From the NCBI GenBank assembly GCA_963747255.1, contig CAVVEG010000001.1, positions 62,001 to 126,000 on the forward strand: DNA of 64,000 nt, in the 5' to 3' direction. The notes beneath the pieces are model-generated. The model saw only the letters and a program-made list of their open reading frames with translations, searched no databases and was not told where the DNA came from. The stretch is from CAIYRG01 sp963747255 (GTDB lineage Bacteria > Pseudomonadota > Alphaproteobacteria > Micropepsales > Micropepsaceae). This document shows positions 36,966 to 45,974 of the stretch, piece after piece (the first letter of the stretch is position 1; every line of letters begins with the position of its first letter). A program made the translations under genes and the position numbers.

Positions 36966-38918
36966 CTACAATCCCCACGCCACGCGACGCGAGTTGCCGG
37001 ATTTCAGATTGCGATAGCGCGCCAGCGCCCATAGCGGAAATAATTTCGGATAGCCGTGATATCGCAGATAAAATACCCGCGGAAAACCGCCGCCGGTATA
37101 ATGATCCTGCCCCCACAGACCCCCATCCGTCTGGTTGCGCAGCAGCCAGTCAATGCCGCGCAGAACGGCCTCATGATCGATGCGGCCTGCCGCCATCAGC
37201 CCCAGCAACGCCCAGGCGGTTTGCGATGCCGTCGATGGCGCCCTCTCATACCCATGGTAGTCGAGCTTGTAACTGTCGCAGCTCTCGCCCCAGCCACCGT
37301 CCGGATTCTGGATCGTGATCAGCCAGTCCGCAGCTCGCGACACGGCAGGGTCGTCGAACGCAATTCCCGCCGCGTTCAATCCGGCCAGCGCCGACCAGGT
37401 GCCATAGATGTAATTCACGCCCCAGCGGCCGAACCAGCTTCCGTCTTTTTCCTGGACGTCTCCCAGGAATCTTGTCGCTCTTGCCAATGCTTCTGTGGCC
37501 GAACCCGGAATCTGCGCGAACATTCCCACGCAGCGGCCGGTGACGTCGGCCGTTGGCGGATCGAGCAGCGCGCCGTGATCCGCAAAGGGAATATTGTTGA
37601 GGTAATGATAGGTATTGTCGGCGTCGAATGACGCGAAACCTCCATTCCAGCTCAACAATCCGCGCACCCATTCGCAGCCGCGGGAAACGGCGTCATCCCG
37701 GCAGGAAAGATCGAGATCCCGTCGCGCCCGATCGAGCGCCATCACCACAACCGCCGTGTCGTCGAGATCCGGGTAATATGCATTATTATACTGAAACGCC
37801 CACCCGCCCGGTCTCACCCGCGGGCGCGGGATAGCCCAGTCTCCCACTACGTCCAGCACCTGCCGCTCAACGAGCCATGACAGCCCGCGTCCCACGCCGT
37901 CCCTTGTTCCTGGCTCGCCCGTCTCCAAAAGGCTGTGGCAGACAAGTGCGGTATCCCACACGGGAGACACACAAGGCTGGCAATAGGCTTCGGTGGCATG
38001 CACGACCAGCAGCTTCTCGATCGCAGTTCTTGCCAGCTTGCGTTGCGGATAATCCGCGTCGAACCCAAGGACGTCATACATCATGACGCTGTTGGCGATT
38101 GCCGGATAGATTGCTCCAAGTCCGTCCTCGCCGTTGATCCGTTCATCCACGAATTTCACGCAGGCATCGATTGCTTTACGGCGCAACTTCTTCGGCCATG
38201 CGGGTTCGACCAGCTTGAGCATCCGGTCCAGCCCCAGGAAAAACGCTGCCCAATAGCGGTTTTGATGCGCCGCTCGGCCGGGAATCGCCACCCCGCTGCC
38301 GGTGAACAGTTCCGGGATATGCACTCCGCGGAAATTGCGTGCAGACGGTTTCAGCGCCTGCAGTACCAGCAAGGGGACCAGCACCGTCCGGGCCCAATAA
38401 GACATTTTGCTCAGATGCACTGGAAACCAGCGAGGCAGCAGGATCAGTTCAACCGGCAATGCGGGTGCCGCATCCCAGGGAAGCTCCCCGTAAAGCGCGA
38501 GCAGATACCGGGTAAAGACATTCGCTCGCGACGTGCCGCCACGGGTCAATATCGCATTCCGCGCTTCCGCCATATGCGGCGCGTCCGGCAAATCCCCGAT
38601 CATCTTCAGGGCAAAATAGGCTTTGATGCTGGCGCTCAGGTCAAAACCGCCGCCGTAATAAAGCGGCCAACCACCATCCGCGCGGCGGATCCGCCTGAGA
38701 TAGGCGCCGATTTTCCGTTCGAGTTCGGAATCGGCGGTTTCGCCGAGGTAATGCACAAGCAGCACATATTCGGCGGGAATTGTGGCGTCGGCTTCGAGTT
38801 CGAAAACCCAATGCCCGTCCGGCCGCTGCAGCGCCAGAATGGCTTCCGTCGCAGAGGATATCGCCAGATCCAGCGGGTCACATTTCACCGACGGCGCCTG
38901 TTCGGCCGGCTTGCTCAT
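36966..38918 (-). CDS. shc: Squalene-hopene cyclase
   Basis: A 650-residue class II triterpene cyclase that converts squalene to hopene and diplopterol on the inner membrane. The protonating motif DLDDTA is at residues 384-389, and repeated QW motifs are present (for example QRPDGHW, QEKDGSWFGRWG, QNPDGGWGE, QTDGGLWG). The VSPVWDTALVCHSLLE segment and the aromatic YIYGTWSALAGL region are as in other SHCs. Length and motifs indicate a complete enzyme. It lies between hpnE and hpnG with spacings of 12 and 3 bases. Confidence 0.96.
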   Translation of the reverse strand: MSKPAEQAPSVKCDPLDLAISSATEAILALQRPDGHWVFELEADATIPAEYVLLVHYLGETADSELERKIGAYLRRIRRADGGWPLYYGGGFDLSASIKAYFALKMIGDLPDAPHMAEARNAILTRGGTSRANVFTRYLLALYGELPWDAAPALPVELILLPRWFPVHLSKMSYWARTVLVPLLVLQALKPSARNFRGVHIPELFTGSGVAIPGRAAHQNRYWAAFFLGLDRMLKLVEPAWPKKLRRKAIDACVKFVDERINGEDGLGAIYPAIANSVMMYDVLGFDADYPQRKLARTAIEKLLVVHATEAYCQPCVSPVWDTALVCHSLLETGEPGTRDGVGRGLSWLVERQVLDVVGDWAIPRPRVRPGGWAFQYNNAYYPDLDDTAVVVMALDRARRDLDLSCRDDAVSRGCEWVRGLLSWNGGFASFDADNTYHYLNNIPFADHGALLDPPTADVTGRCVGMFAQIPGSATEALARATRFLGDVQEKDGSWFGRWGVNYIYGTWSALAGLNAAGIAFDDPAVSRAADWLITIQNPDGGWGESCDSYKLDYHGYERAPSTASQTAWALLGLMAAGRIDHEAVLRGIDWLLRNQTDGGLWGQDHYTGGGFPRVFYLRYHGYPKLFPLWALARYRNLKSGNSRRVAWGL

Positions 38919-38930
38919 GTTCTGCCCAAA

Positions 38931-40172
38931 CTAACCACCGCTTGCCTTCACCGCCAGCCGCGCCGCACGGCGGCCGGACCGCACGGCTCCCTCGATCGTT
39001 GCCGGCAGTCCTGTTGCCGTCCAATCCCCCGCCACGAACAGGTTTTCCCAGGCGGTGACGGCTCTTGCCCGCTTGTTGTCCTGTTCCGGTGTTGAGGCAA
39101 ACGTGGCGCGCCGCTCCTTGACCACCTGCCACCGCGGTAATTCTGCCGGCATTTGCAGCGCTTCCGCGATATCCCGCCAGCACATTCTCGCAATTTCCTC
39201 GCGATCCGTTTCCATCAGCCGGTCCGCATTACTGATGGTGGCCGAAATACGATCGGGAAAACAGAAAATCCATTCGGCAAACCCCGAGATCACTCCTGTG
39301 ATCACAGGGGTTTCCGCGGGAGGCGTGATGCCATAATGCACGCTTACGATTGCCCGGTGGTCATCCGGCGCCGGAAGACCCGGTACCAGCGATTTTGCGG
39401 TCCAGGCGGGGACCGCCAGAATGACCAAATCGCCCGGTGCAACCAACTGCCTGCGATCGGGAAATTCCAGTTCGCAAACCCGCCACCCTTCAAATGATAA
39501 CCGCAGCAGCCGGTTGCCAAAACGGACCGAGCCACCACGTTCACTTATGAAGCGCAAGGCAGGATCGACGAAGGCTGCGGACAGTGTCGGGCATGCAATC
39601 CGCGGCCGGCAGGCCTTGCCGCCACGGCCCAGAGTTCCCAGCAAAATCGCGGTAATCAGATGCGATGCAGCTTCCTCCGGGTCCGTGTTGAGCGTGGCGA
39701 GCAATACCGGCCGAAGCATGCGGCGCCATAACACGTCATCGCGCTGCCGCAGTTCGGCCGCTGCGCGCGGACCCGATCCGGCAAGCGGCACGAACGAGAG
39801 ATAATCGCGCGCAACCGTGTCCGGGACCCGCCGCTTGCGATCGAAAATCCACCACGGTATGCGTCCGTCATTCGGCTTCACCGTCCACCGCTTCCGCGTG
39901 GGGATTTCATAAAACACAAATTCCGCGTCCTCCGGACCGGCGAGATTTTGCGCTGCGCCAATGGCTTTCAAATACCGGATGGCCGAATCGTTTCCGGACA
40001 AAATCAGATGATTTCCATTGTCGATCATCATGCCCAATTGCGGATCGCGGTAGGATCGGCATCGTCCGCCCGCATTGCTGGCCGCTTCGAGCACTTCAAC
40101 AGCGACACCCTCTTCGCAGATCGAAACTGCAGCGGAAAGTCCGGCAAGTCCGGCTCCGATCACGTAAATCAT
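38931..40172 (-). CDS. hpnE: Hydroxysqualene dehydroxylase HpnE
   Basis: A 413-residue FAD-dependent amine-oxidase-fold enzyme. The dinucleotide-binding motif GAGLAGLSAAV is at the N-terminus with a following VEVLEAASNAGGRCRS, and the C-terminal FAD segment is NLFVAGDWTATGLPATIEGA. HpnE reduces hydroxysqualene to squalene, the third step of the bacterial HpnC-HpnD-HpnE route from farnesyl diphosphate. It is 7 bases after hpnD and 12 before shc, so it is cotranscribed with both. Confidence 0.94.
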   Translation of the reverse strand: MIYVIGAGLAGLSAAVSICEEGVAVEVLEAASNAGGRCRSYRDPQLGMMIDNGNHLILSGNDSAIRYLKAIGAAQNLAGPEDAEFVFYEIPTRKRWTVKPNDGRIPWWIFDRKRRVPDTVARDYLSFVPLAGSGPRAAAELRQRDDVLWRRMLRPVLLATLNTDPEEAASHLITAILLGTLGRGGKACRPRIACPTLSAAFVDPALRFISERGGSVRFGNRLLRLSFEGWRVCELEFPDRRQLVAPGDLVILAVPAWTAKSLVPGLPAPDDHRAIVSVHYGITPPAETPVITGVISGFAEWIFCFPDRISATISNADRLMETDREEIARMCWRDIAEALQMPAELPRWQVVKERRATFASTPEQDNKRARAVTAWENLFVAGDWTATGLPATIEGAVRSGRRAARLAVKASGG

Positions 40173-40179
40173 CGGTTCT

Positions 40180-41025
40180 TCACCGGGAGAATCCGTGCCT
40201 CAGGGCAATAAGAAGCAGCGGTCCGCGCCCGATCTGCACGCGCGGTTGCGGTGCGTTCCAGCCGGCCTGTTCCATTTTTCGGAGAAGGCGTCGGTATACC
40301 GCGCTCATCAGGCGAGGCGCCTGAAGCGATCCACTTACGGATGAACCCATCACCGCATCGGCTTCGCGATAATGCACCTGCGCGAGCCCTGCGAGTTTGC
40401 GACACGCGCTGTCGATCATGGGATGGGCAAGCACCTGCTGTGGGGTTCCGCCCCGAATGCCGGCTTCGGCAAGAATCTCCCGCGGCAGATAGAGGCGCCC
40501 AAGGCTCGCGTCTTCCGAGAGATCGCGCAGGATATTCGTAAACTGCAGGGCGCGCCCAAGATGGTGAGCCAGCCTGAAGCCGGGCGCCTCATCCATGCCG
40601 AAGACTTTGATCGAAAGGCGGCCAACGGCGGATGCTACGCAGTCGCAATAGTGATCCAGCGTCCTGAAATCGGGAGCAAAACTGGCGCCCGTCGCATCCA
40701 TGGCACAGCCATCGATCACCGAAACGAAGTCCTCCTGCCTGAGGTCATAGCGTCGGACAGCCTGTGCGAGCGCGGCAGGAGTTTGCGCCCCGGCGTAAAT
40801 TCGATCGATCGTGGCACGCCAGCGGTCGAGCTGCGCCAGGCGCTCATCTGCGCTGAAATTGCCTTCATCGGCGATGTCGTCCACCGCGCGATTGAAGGCA
40901 TAAATCGCAAACATGGATTCGCGCCGGTTCTTTGGCATCAACCGCATGGCGAGATAAAAGGAGCTGCGCGAGACTTTCGCTCTTGCGCTTTCCCAATCGC
41001 GCTCGAGGGCGGGTGTTGAATTCAT
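40180..41025 (-). CDS. hpnD: Presqualene diphosphate synthase HpnD
   Basis: From the ATG at 41025 this encodes 281 residues of the squalene/phytoene synthase family. Both aspartate-rich motifs are visible, NRAVDDIADEG and LQFTNILRDLSEDASLGRLY, as is RRESMFAIYAFNRAV near the start. HpnD condenses two farnesyl diphosphates to presqualene diphosphate. The start overlaps the stop of the HpnB-HpnC frame as ATGA. A longer open frame upstream overlaps hpnC and is not credible protein. Confidence 0.94.
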   Translation of the reverse strand: MNSTPALERDWESARAKVSRSSFYLAMRLMPKNRRESMFAIYAFNRAVDDIADEGNFSADERLAQLDRWRATIDRIYAGAQTPAALAQAVRRYDLRQEDFVSVIDGCAMDATGASFAPDFRTLDHYCDCVASAVGRLSIKVFGMDEAPGFRLAHHLGRALQFTNILRDLSEDASLGRLYLPREILAEAGIRGGTPQQVLAHPMIDSACRKLAGLAQVHYREADAVMGSSVSGSLQAPRLMSAVYRRLLRKMEQAGWNAPQPRVQIGRGPLLLIALRHGFSR

Positions 41026-43127
41026 TGGCCCGCCGCAGCCGCCGGCCGCTTCTGCAGACGAAGCGCAATCAGTTGGCGAAACACCGTCGAAAAACCCAGC
41101 ATGGCTGCTTCGGCACGCCCGTGGTGCACAGACTGCGATAATGGATCGCGCGTCAGCAAGCGGTGATTCAGATCCATCGCGAGCCTGTGGATCACGGCAA
41201 CTTCCAGCGATAGCCGCCGGTCGCGTATCGCATCGGCAAATGGCGCGGCGCGATCCAGAAGAACCTGGGTGCGCGATGCCACGCTGCGGAAAACTCCGCG
41301 CAATTGCGGCGAAGCCGGGTGCTGCAAAAGCGCTTCCGGTGTCAGTCCTGCCGCCGCGAAGGCGTCCCGGGGAATATATACGCGGTTCAGCGCAGCATAA
41401 TCCTTCCCGCAATCCTGAAGGTGATTGATGATCTGGAGGGCCGCGCAAAGATCGTCATTCAGCGCCCACGTCGCCCGCAATTCGCCATGCACGTCCAGCA
41501 CAAAACGCCCGACCGGCATCGCCGAGACCGAGCAATAATCGACCAGGTCATCCCAGTCGCGATAGCGTAGTCTGGTTACGTCGCGACGAAACGCTTCCAG
41601 AAGATCGAGTGCATGCTCCGGTGACAGCCCACGTTCGGAAAGCCGCGCGCGCAGGTTCACGCCGGTATCCGCCGCATCGCTTTCGCCCACAAGAGTCAAC
41701 CGCAGTTGCTCCAGCAGTTCCAGTTTCTGTTCCGGACTGGCTCTGGCGTGGTCGGCGATATCGTCAGCTTCCCGCACGAACCGGTAGAACGCGAGGATGA
41801 TGTCCCGGTGCCGGGGCGCGATGAGGAACGATGCAACGGGAAAATTCTCGTCCCGGTGCGTTTTCCCCGAACTCCATCCCATGCTTTTCCCAGCATTTGC
41901 GGGAGTGCGGCAGTGGGACGACTCCGTATGGGGCCTTTCCCTCGCAGCTGTTGCAGCCTGGGCACGCCCCTTCCACATGCCTCCGCGTCCGCGCATATGC
42001 TGCACCGCCGAATCCAGCGTTAAACCCATGTAACAGCCGGCAATTGCCGGCAGGGAAAGCCCCCACAACGGGGTTTGCCCGTAAAACCGCGATATTGGCC
42101 AGAATGCCACAACCATGCACACCCACGCGAGCGCGCCGGCGATGCGCGTTGCGCCGGTTCCGAAAACCGCAAAAAAAACTGGCCCTCCGTAGACGATGGC
42201 CATCCCGAATATCGTTAGCACGAGCATGACCGGTGAGTAATCCAATTGTGCAAATGCAGAGCGTGCAACCATCGCTCGAATCTCGCCGAAATGCGCATAG
42301 TGGCGGATGCTGACGGCGCGGCGGGTCAGCCCCAGCCAGATCGGACCCTGCCGCTTCAGATTTCTTGCAACTGCGCAGTCATCGATGATCTCGCCCCTGA
42401 TCGCTTCGATGCCGCCGCAGGATATGAGCGCGCTGCGCCGCACGAGCATGCATCCACCGGCGCCGGCAGCGGTTTGACTCCGGCCGTCATTGACCCGCGA
42501 AAACGGAAACAGCATGGCAAAAAAGAAAACGAACGCAGGAATAAGAATCCGTTCGGCCAGGCTTTCGCAGGACAATTTCGCCATCAGCGAAACCAGCGCC
42601 AGATCCCGGGCTTCCGCGCGCGCGACAAGTTGCGAGAGATTGTCCGGGGAATGTTCGATATCGGCATCCGTCAGCCAGAAAAATTCGGGCGTGGCATCCC
42701 TGGCCGCCGCAATGCCCTGGGACAGCGCCCACAGCTTGCCCGTCCAACCCGCCGGACGCGCAGCTCCGGACACCAACGCGATCCGCTCCGAAGCAACGCC
42801 CAGAACCCGCGCCGCCGTATCATCAGTACTCTGATCATCGACCACAATGATGCGGAGGGCGCCGGGATAGTCCTGTGCCTCCAGGCTGCGAATGGATCGC
42901 TCGATGCAATCGCTCTCGTTTCGCGCCGGCACCACCGCAACCACCCGGGGCCACGCCCCGTCACTTCCCCCTTGCGGGGGGCGCGAAAACGCATCGCGTT
43001 TTCGGGTGGGCGTATTGTGTTCCGGCCGATCATCCCGCTCCCGGAATAACCAGAACAGCCCGCGAAATCCGAGCAGGTAAATCCACGCCGCCAAAGACAG
43101 CGCTGCGATCGGAAAGCCGCTGGTCAA
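41022..43127 (-). CDS. hpnBC: HpnB glycosyltransferase and HpnC hydroxysqualene synthase in one frame
   Basis: A single 701-residue frame. Residues 1 to about 388 are HpnB, a membrane-associated family 2 glycosyltransferase (N-terminal helix, VVAVVPARNESDCI, VVDDQSTDDTA, LTDADIEHSPDNL, then C-terminal helices). Residues from about 416 are HpnC, a squalene-synthase-fold enzyme (SGKTHRDENFPVAS, ADDIADH, LQIINHLQDCGKDY) that turns presqualene diphosphate into hydroxysqualene. They are normally separate genes. The join (389-415) is hydrophilic with no stop in any frame; an internal ATG at 41882 with GGGAAAAGC before it could also start HpnC alone. HpnB residues 34-58 are an extra segment encoded by palindromes. 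The start overlaps the stop of hpnA (ATGA). Confidence 0.9.
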   Translation of the reverse strand: MTSGFPIAALSLAAWIYLLGFRGLFWLFRERDDRPEHNTPTRKRDAFSRPPQGGSDGAWPRVVAVVPARNESDCIERSIRSLEAQDYPGALRIIVVDDQSTDDTAARVLGVASERIALVSGAARPAGWTGKLWALSQGIAAARDATPEFFWLTDADIEHSPDNLSQLVARAEARDLALVSLMAKLSCESLAERILIPAFVFFFAMLFPFSRVNDGRSQTAAGAGGCMLVRRSALISCGGIEAIRGEIIDDCAVARNLKRQGPIWLGLTRRAVSIRHYAHFGEIRAMVARSAFAQLDYSPVMLVLTIFGMAIVYGGPVFFAVFGTGATRIAGALAWVCMVVAFWPISRFYGQTPLWGLSLPAIAGCYMGLTLDSAVQHMRGRGGMWKGRAQAATAARERPHTESSHCRTPANAGKSMGWSSGKTHRDENFPVASFLIAPRHRDIILAFYRFVREADDIADHARASPEQKLELLEQLRLTLVGESDAADTGVNLRARLSERGLSPEHALDLLEAFRRDVTRLRYRDWDDLVDYCSVSAMPVGRFVLDVHGELRATWALNDDLCAALQIINHLQDCGKDYAALNRVYIPRDAFAAAGLTPEALLQHPASPQLRGVFRSVASRTQVLLDRAAPFADAIRDRRLSLEVAVIHRLAMDLNHRLLTRDPLSQSVHHGRAEAAMLGFSTVFRQLIALRLQKRPAAAAGQ
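42967..43004. repeat. Palindromic element inside hpnB
   Basis: Two adjacent hairpins, CCCCC-TTG-CGGGGG (42967-42980) and a perfect 8-bp inverted repeat CGAAAACG / CGTTTTCG (42984-43004), lie in the coding region. They encode part of an extra segment between the N-terminal helix and the catalytic domain of HpnB. They look like an intergenic palindromic unit that inserted in frame. Confidence 0.6.
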
Positions 43128-44122
43128 TTCAGATATCCGGCATTGCGGAACCAGGAAATCGCATCCCGAATGGCCGTCTCATATGGCCGGGCTGTGTATC
43201 CCAATTCGCGCTCGGCCTTCGCGGATGAAAAAAACATGTGGTGTTTGGACATGCGTAACCCGTCCAGCGTCAGAAACGGAGTTTTGCCGGTCAACCGTCC
43301 GGCAATTTCGGCCGCGAGCGCCAGAGGGTATATCGGCACACGGGGAAGCTGAATTCGGGGCGGGCGGCGACCGGCGCATTTGGCGATGCTCGCGAGCATG
43401 GCTCGGAGGGTTACATCCTGTCCTCCGAGGATGTAATGCTCTCCGGTCTTGCCGCGCTCCAGGGCAAGCACATGCCCCTCCGCAACATCGTCGACATGCA
43501 CAAGATTAAGTCCCGTATCGACAAAGGCCGGGATGCGTCCCATCGCGCCGTTTACGATGATGCGGCCGGTCGGGGTCGGTTTGACATCACGCGGCCCGAT
43601 CGGAGTCGAAGGACTGACGATCACCGCCGGCAGTCCGTCTCGCGCGATCATCGATTCAACCACAGCATGGGCGGCAACCTTGCTTTTCTTGTACGCGCCC
43701 GCGGCTTCGCGTTCGGGCATGCGCGAATTCTCGTCTGCCGCCCGGCCGGGAATCGGTTTCAGCACCGCAACACTGCTGGTGTAAACGATCCGCCGTACCC
43801 CGCACTGCAGCGCGGCAGCCATGACCGAACGTGTTCCCTCCACGTTGTTGCGCATGATTTCCTGCGGATTGCGCGCCCAAAGGCGATAATCGGCGGCGAC
43901 ATGAAACAGGAATTGAACGTCCTGCATGGCGCGCAGGATGGAAACGCGATCGATCAAGTCTCCCTGGGAAATTTCGCAATCAAGGTCTTCCACATTGGTG
44001 CGAATACTGTTCGGCCGGACCAATGCCCGCACGGCGTAGCCGCGCGCCATGAGGGCGCGCAATACAGCCGAGCCCACAAATCCCGTCCCGCCTGTAACCA
44101 GAACGCGCCCGGCCCCAATCAC
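43124..44122 (-). CDS. hpnA: Hopanoid-associated sugar epimerase HpnA
   Basis: A 332-residue NAD(P)-dependent extended SDR protein. The nucleotide motif is TGGTGFVGSAV near the N-terminus; YTSSVAVLKP, AYKKSKVAAHAVV (with the catalytic Tyr-x3-Lys as YKKSK) and GEHYILGG follow. HpnA is conserved at the head of hopanoid loci and is thought to modify a nucleotide sugar or the sugar-like side chain; its reaction is not settled. The ATG is three bases after the stop of hpnL, and the stop overlaps the hpnB start. Confidence 0.92.
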   Translation of the reverse strand: MIGAGRVLVTGGTGFVGSAVLRALMARGYAVRALVRPNSIRTNVEDLDCEISQGDLIDRVSILRAMQDVQFLFHVAADYRLWARNPQEIMRNNVEGTRSVMAAALQCGVRRIVYTSSVAVLKPIPGRAADENSRMPEREAAGAYKKSKVAAHAVVESMIARDGLPAVIVSPSTPIGPRDVKPTPTGRIIVNGAMGRIPAFVDTGLNLVHVDDVAEGHVLALERGKTGEHYILGGQDVTLRAMLASIAKCAGRRPPRIQLPRVPIYPLALAAEIAGRLTGKTPFLTLDGLRMSKHHMFFSSAKAERELGYTARPYETAIRDAISWFRNAGYLN

Positions 44123-44125
44123 CGA

Positions 44126-45103
44126 TCAGTTATCCGCGCGGGCAGCAGTCATTGCGTGGTGACCTTCCAGCGCCTGCCAAAGCAGAAGCACCGGAATTCC
44201 AATGGCGATGTTCTGCCCCCGTTTCAGCAGAGAAACCGCAACCGCAGCTTCCGGCGTTGCACCCAGAATCGGCGCAAAGACCACATAGGCGAGTTCCTGC
44301 ACGCCGATTGCATTCGGCACGGCAAAGGCCACACTCCGGATCGCATAGACCAGACTATCGATCGCGATGACCGTAACAAGATCAACCCGTGCCCCGAGCA
44401 GCCGGAATGCGATCCAGGTTGTCGCACCGCTTGCGACCCAACCCCCAAGGTGGAACAGAAATGACGCGCCAATCCGTCCCGGCGCGCGATAGATAGCTTT
44501 CAATTCGGCTGTAACAGCCTCCGTGTGTTCGAGCGCCTGCGGCAGAAATCGTGTCGCGAACACCCTGATCAATCCTCCTCCATACCGCTGGAGCGAGTAG
44601 AAGGAGGTTGCCGCAACCGCTGCAAGCGCTACACCGGTGACCAGCCAACCCGTTGAAGGGATGGTCCCCGAGTGTTTGATTTCCGTGCCCAGCAACGCGA
44701 TCCCGAAGCAGACATAGATAAGCTGGGCGACCATTTCCGTCGTGATATCGGCAATCATCGAGGCCGCGGCCAGCCCGGGTGCAACGCCCTCCAGAATCGC
44801 CGCCCGAGTGCCGATCACAAACCCGCCTATCTGTGAAAACGGGAGTGTTTCCGCCGCCGAATCCCGAACCAGCCTTGCCCACAGGAAGGTTCGCCAGCCT
44901 TGAGCCGGTGGCGCTGCGACCAGGACCCACCAGCCACTGCCGAGCAGCCCGAAAATCAGCAGCGCGCAAAGGTAGAGTAGCGAAAATCCGGACCAGCCTA
45001 TGGCCAATACGGCGGAAAAAATTGCGGCAAAGCCGATATGCCAGATCAGGTATCCGGTAACGGTCAACCCAATCATGCCAATCAACGCAACTCTGGTTCT
45101 CAT
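44126..45103 (-). CDS. hpnL: Hopanoid-associated membrane protein HpnL
   Basis: A 325-residue integral membrane protein with about eight transmembrane helices, of the lysylphosphatidylglycerol synthetase/flippase-like transmembrane family. The typical FSQIGGFVIGTRAAILEG and AFAVPNAIGVQELAYVVF segments are present. HpnL is found in many hopanoid loci; flippase or scaffold functions have been proposed, but I know of no proven activity. It lies 10 bases after hpnK and 3 before hpnA on the operon strand. Confidence 0.9.
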   Translation of the reverse strand: MRTRVALIGMIGLTVTGYLIWHIGFAAIFSAVLAIGWSGFSLLYLCALLIFGLLGSGWWVLVAAPPAQGWRTFLWARLVRDSAAETLPFSQIGGFVIGTRAAILEGVAPGLAAASMIADITTEMVAQLIYVCFGIALLGTEIKHSGTIPSTGWLVTGVALAAVAATSFYSLQRYGGGLIRVFATRFLPQALEHTEAVTAELKAIYRAPGRIGASFLFHLGGWVASGATTWIAFRLLGARVDLVTVIAIDSLVYAIRSVAFAVPNAIGVQELAYVVFAPILGATPEAAVAVSLLKRGQNIAIGIPVLLLWQALEGHHAMTAARADN

Positions 45104-45113
45104 GGGGCGAATC

Positions 45114-45974
45114 TTAATGGACTTTCATATTCGACAACAGAAAATCACTGAAAGCGCCGGCGCGGATTTCCGGCGATCGCGCCAGATCCACCACTTCAGG
45201 GTCAGTCAGCGCCTGCAGTTCCTCTGCATAGCGGTAGTTGCCAGCGGAACCGGGCCAGCCGCCGGAAAGGGCCGGATGGCAGTAGATTTCAGACACCCCC
45301 GCGGGAAGATTGCGCATCAGCGCCAGCATCCGGGTTCTGTGCATTGCGCCGGACCAGCGAACGCCGAAGACCTGATCGGGTGCAAGGAAACCCATTCTGC
45401 GAGCCTGCCGGGAAAGCCGGCCGGCGAATTTCCTCAGCAGCCATTCCCCACTAACCGGCTTACCCGGTTCGATCTGCTGCAGGACAGAAGCCGGTTCGAT
45501 TGGCGCGCGGATCGAACGCAGCCCGAAATCGCGGCCGATCCGCAAAACAAGCTTCGCGACACAGGGATGCACGTGGAAATGTCTGTGCCCGTTGCAATGA
45601 TCCAGCGGAATCCCGGTGGCTCGAAACGCTTCAAATTGCGCCACGATTTCCGCTTCGAGCTGTTGGCGCGCGGGACGGTTTAGCGCCAGGTTCAGTCCGG
45701 CAATGGCCATGTTGTCGCGGAACCGCCCGGAAGGTCCGATCAGATCCGGCACGGAGCCAGGGGGTAGCGCGGGAGCACCGTCGACCAGCACCAGATGCAA
45801 CCCGACGCGAAGCGCCGGCATCCGCCGGGCCCGTGCGACGGCATCCAGCGCGGCGGCGCCGTTCACCATGAGACTTGTTGCCGTAACAATCCCCTTGCGA
45901 TGGGCCTGTTCGATTGCCTCATTGACTTCGGGAGCGGCGCCGAAATCGTCGGCCGTGACAATCAGCTGCCTCAG
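45114..45974 (-). CDS. hpnK: Hopanoid-associated YdjC-like deacetylase HpnK, CTG start
   Basis: A 286-residue protein of the YdjC carbohydrate-deacetylase fold. The metal-binding N-terminal motif IVTADDFGAAPEVNEAI, the HCNGHRHFHVHP motif and VGLHLVLVDG are all present. HpnK deacetylates the glucosaminyl head group made by HpnI before HpnJ acts on it. No ATG, GTG or TTG precedes the essential TADDFG motif; the frame begins with a CTG that overlaps the hpnJ stop as CTGA, the same geometry as the ATGA junctions in this operon. Starting at the first ATG (45869) would remove the active site, so CTG is the probable start. Confidence 0.88.
   Translation of the reverse strand: MRQLIVTADDFGAAPEVNEAIEQAHRKGIVTATSLMVNGAAALDAVARARRMPALRVGLHLVLVDGAPALPPGSVPDLIGPSGRFRDNMAIAGLNLALNRPARQQLEAEIVAQFEAFRATGIPLDHCNGHRHFHVHPCVAKLVLRIGRDFGLRSIRAPIEPASVLQQIEPGKPVSGEWLLRKFAGRLSRQARRMGFLAPDQVFGVRWSGAMHRTRMLALMRNLPAGVSEIYCHPALSGGWPGSAGNYRYAEELQALTDPEVVDLARSPEIRAGAFSDFLLSNMKVH

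Noticed and set aside
41873..41970. HpnB-HpnC join explained by a frameshift, as for HyfB-HyfC
   Set aside because: The other frames of the linker contain no nearby stop and no continuation of HpnB, so a simple indel does not separate the proteins.
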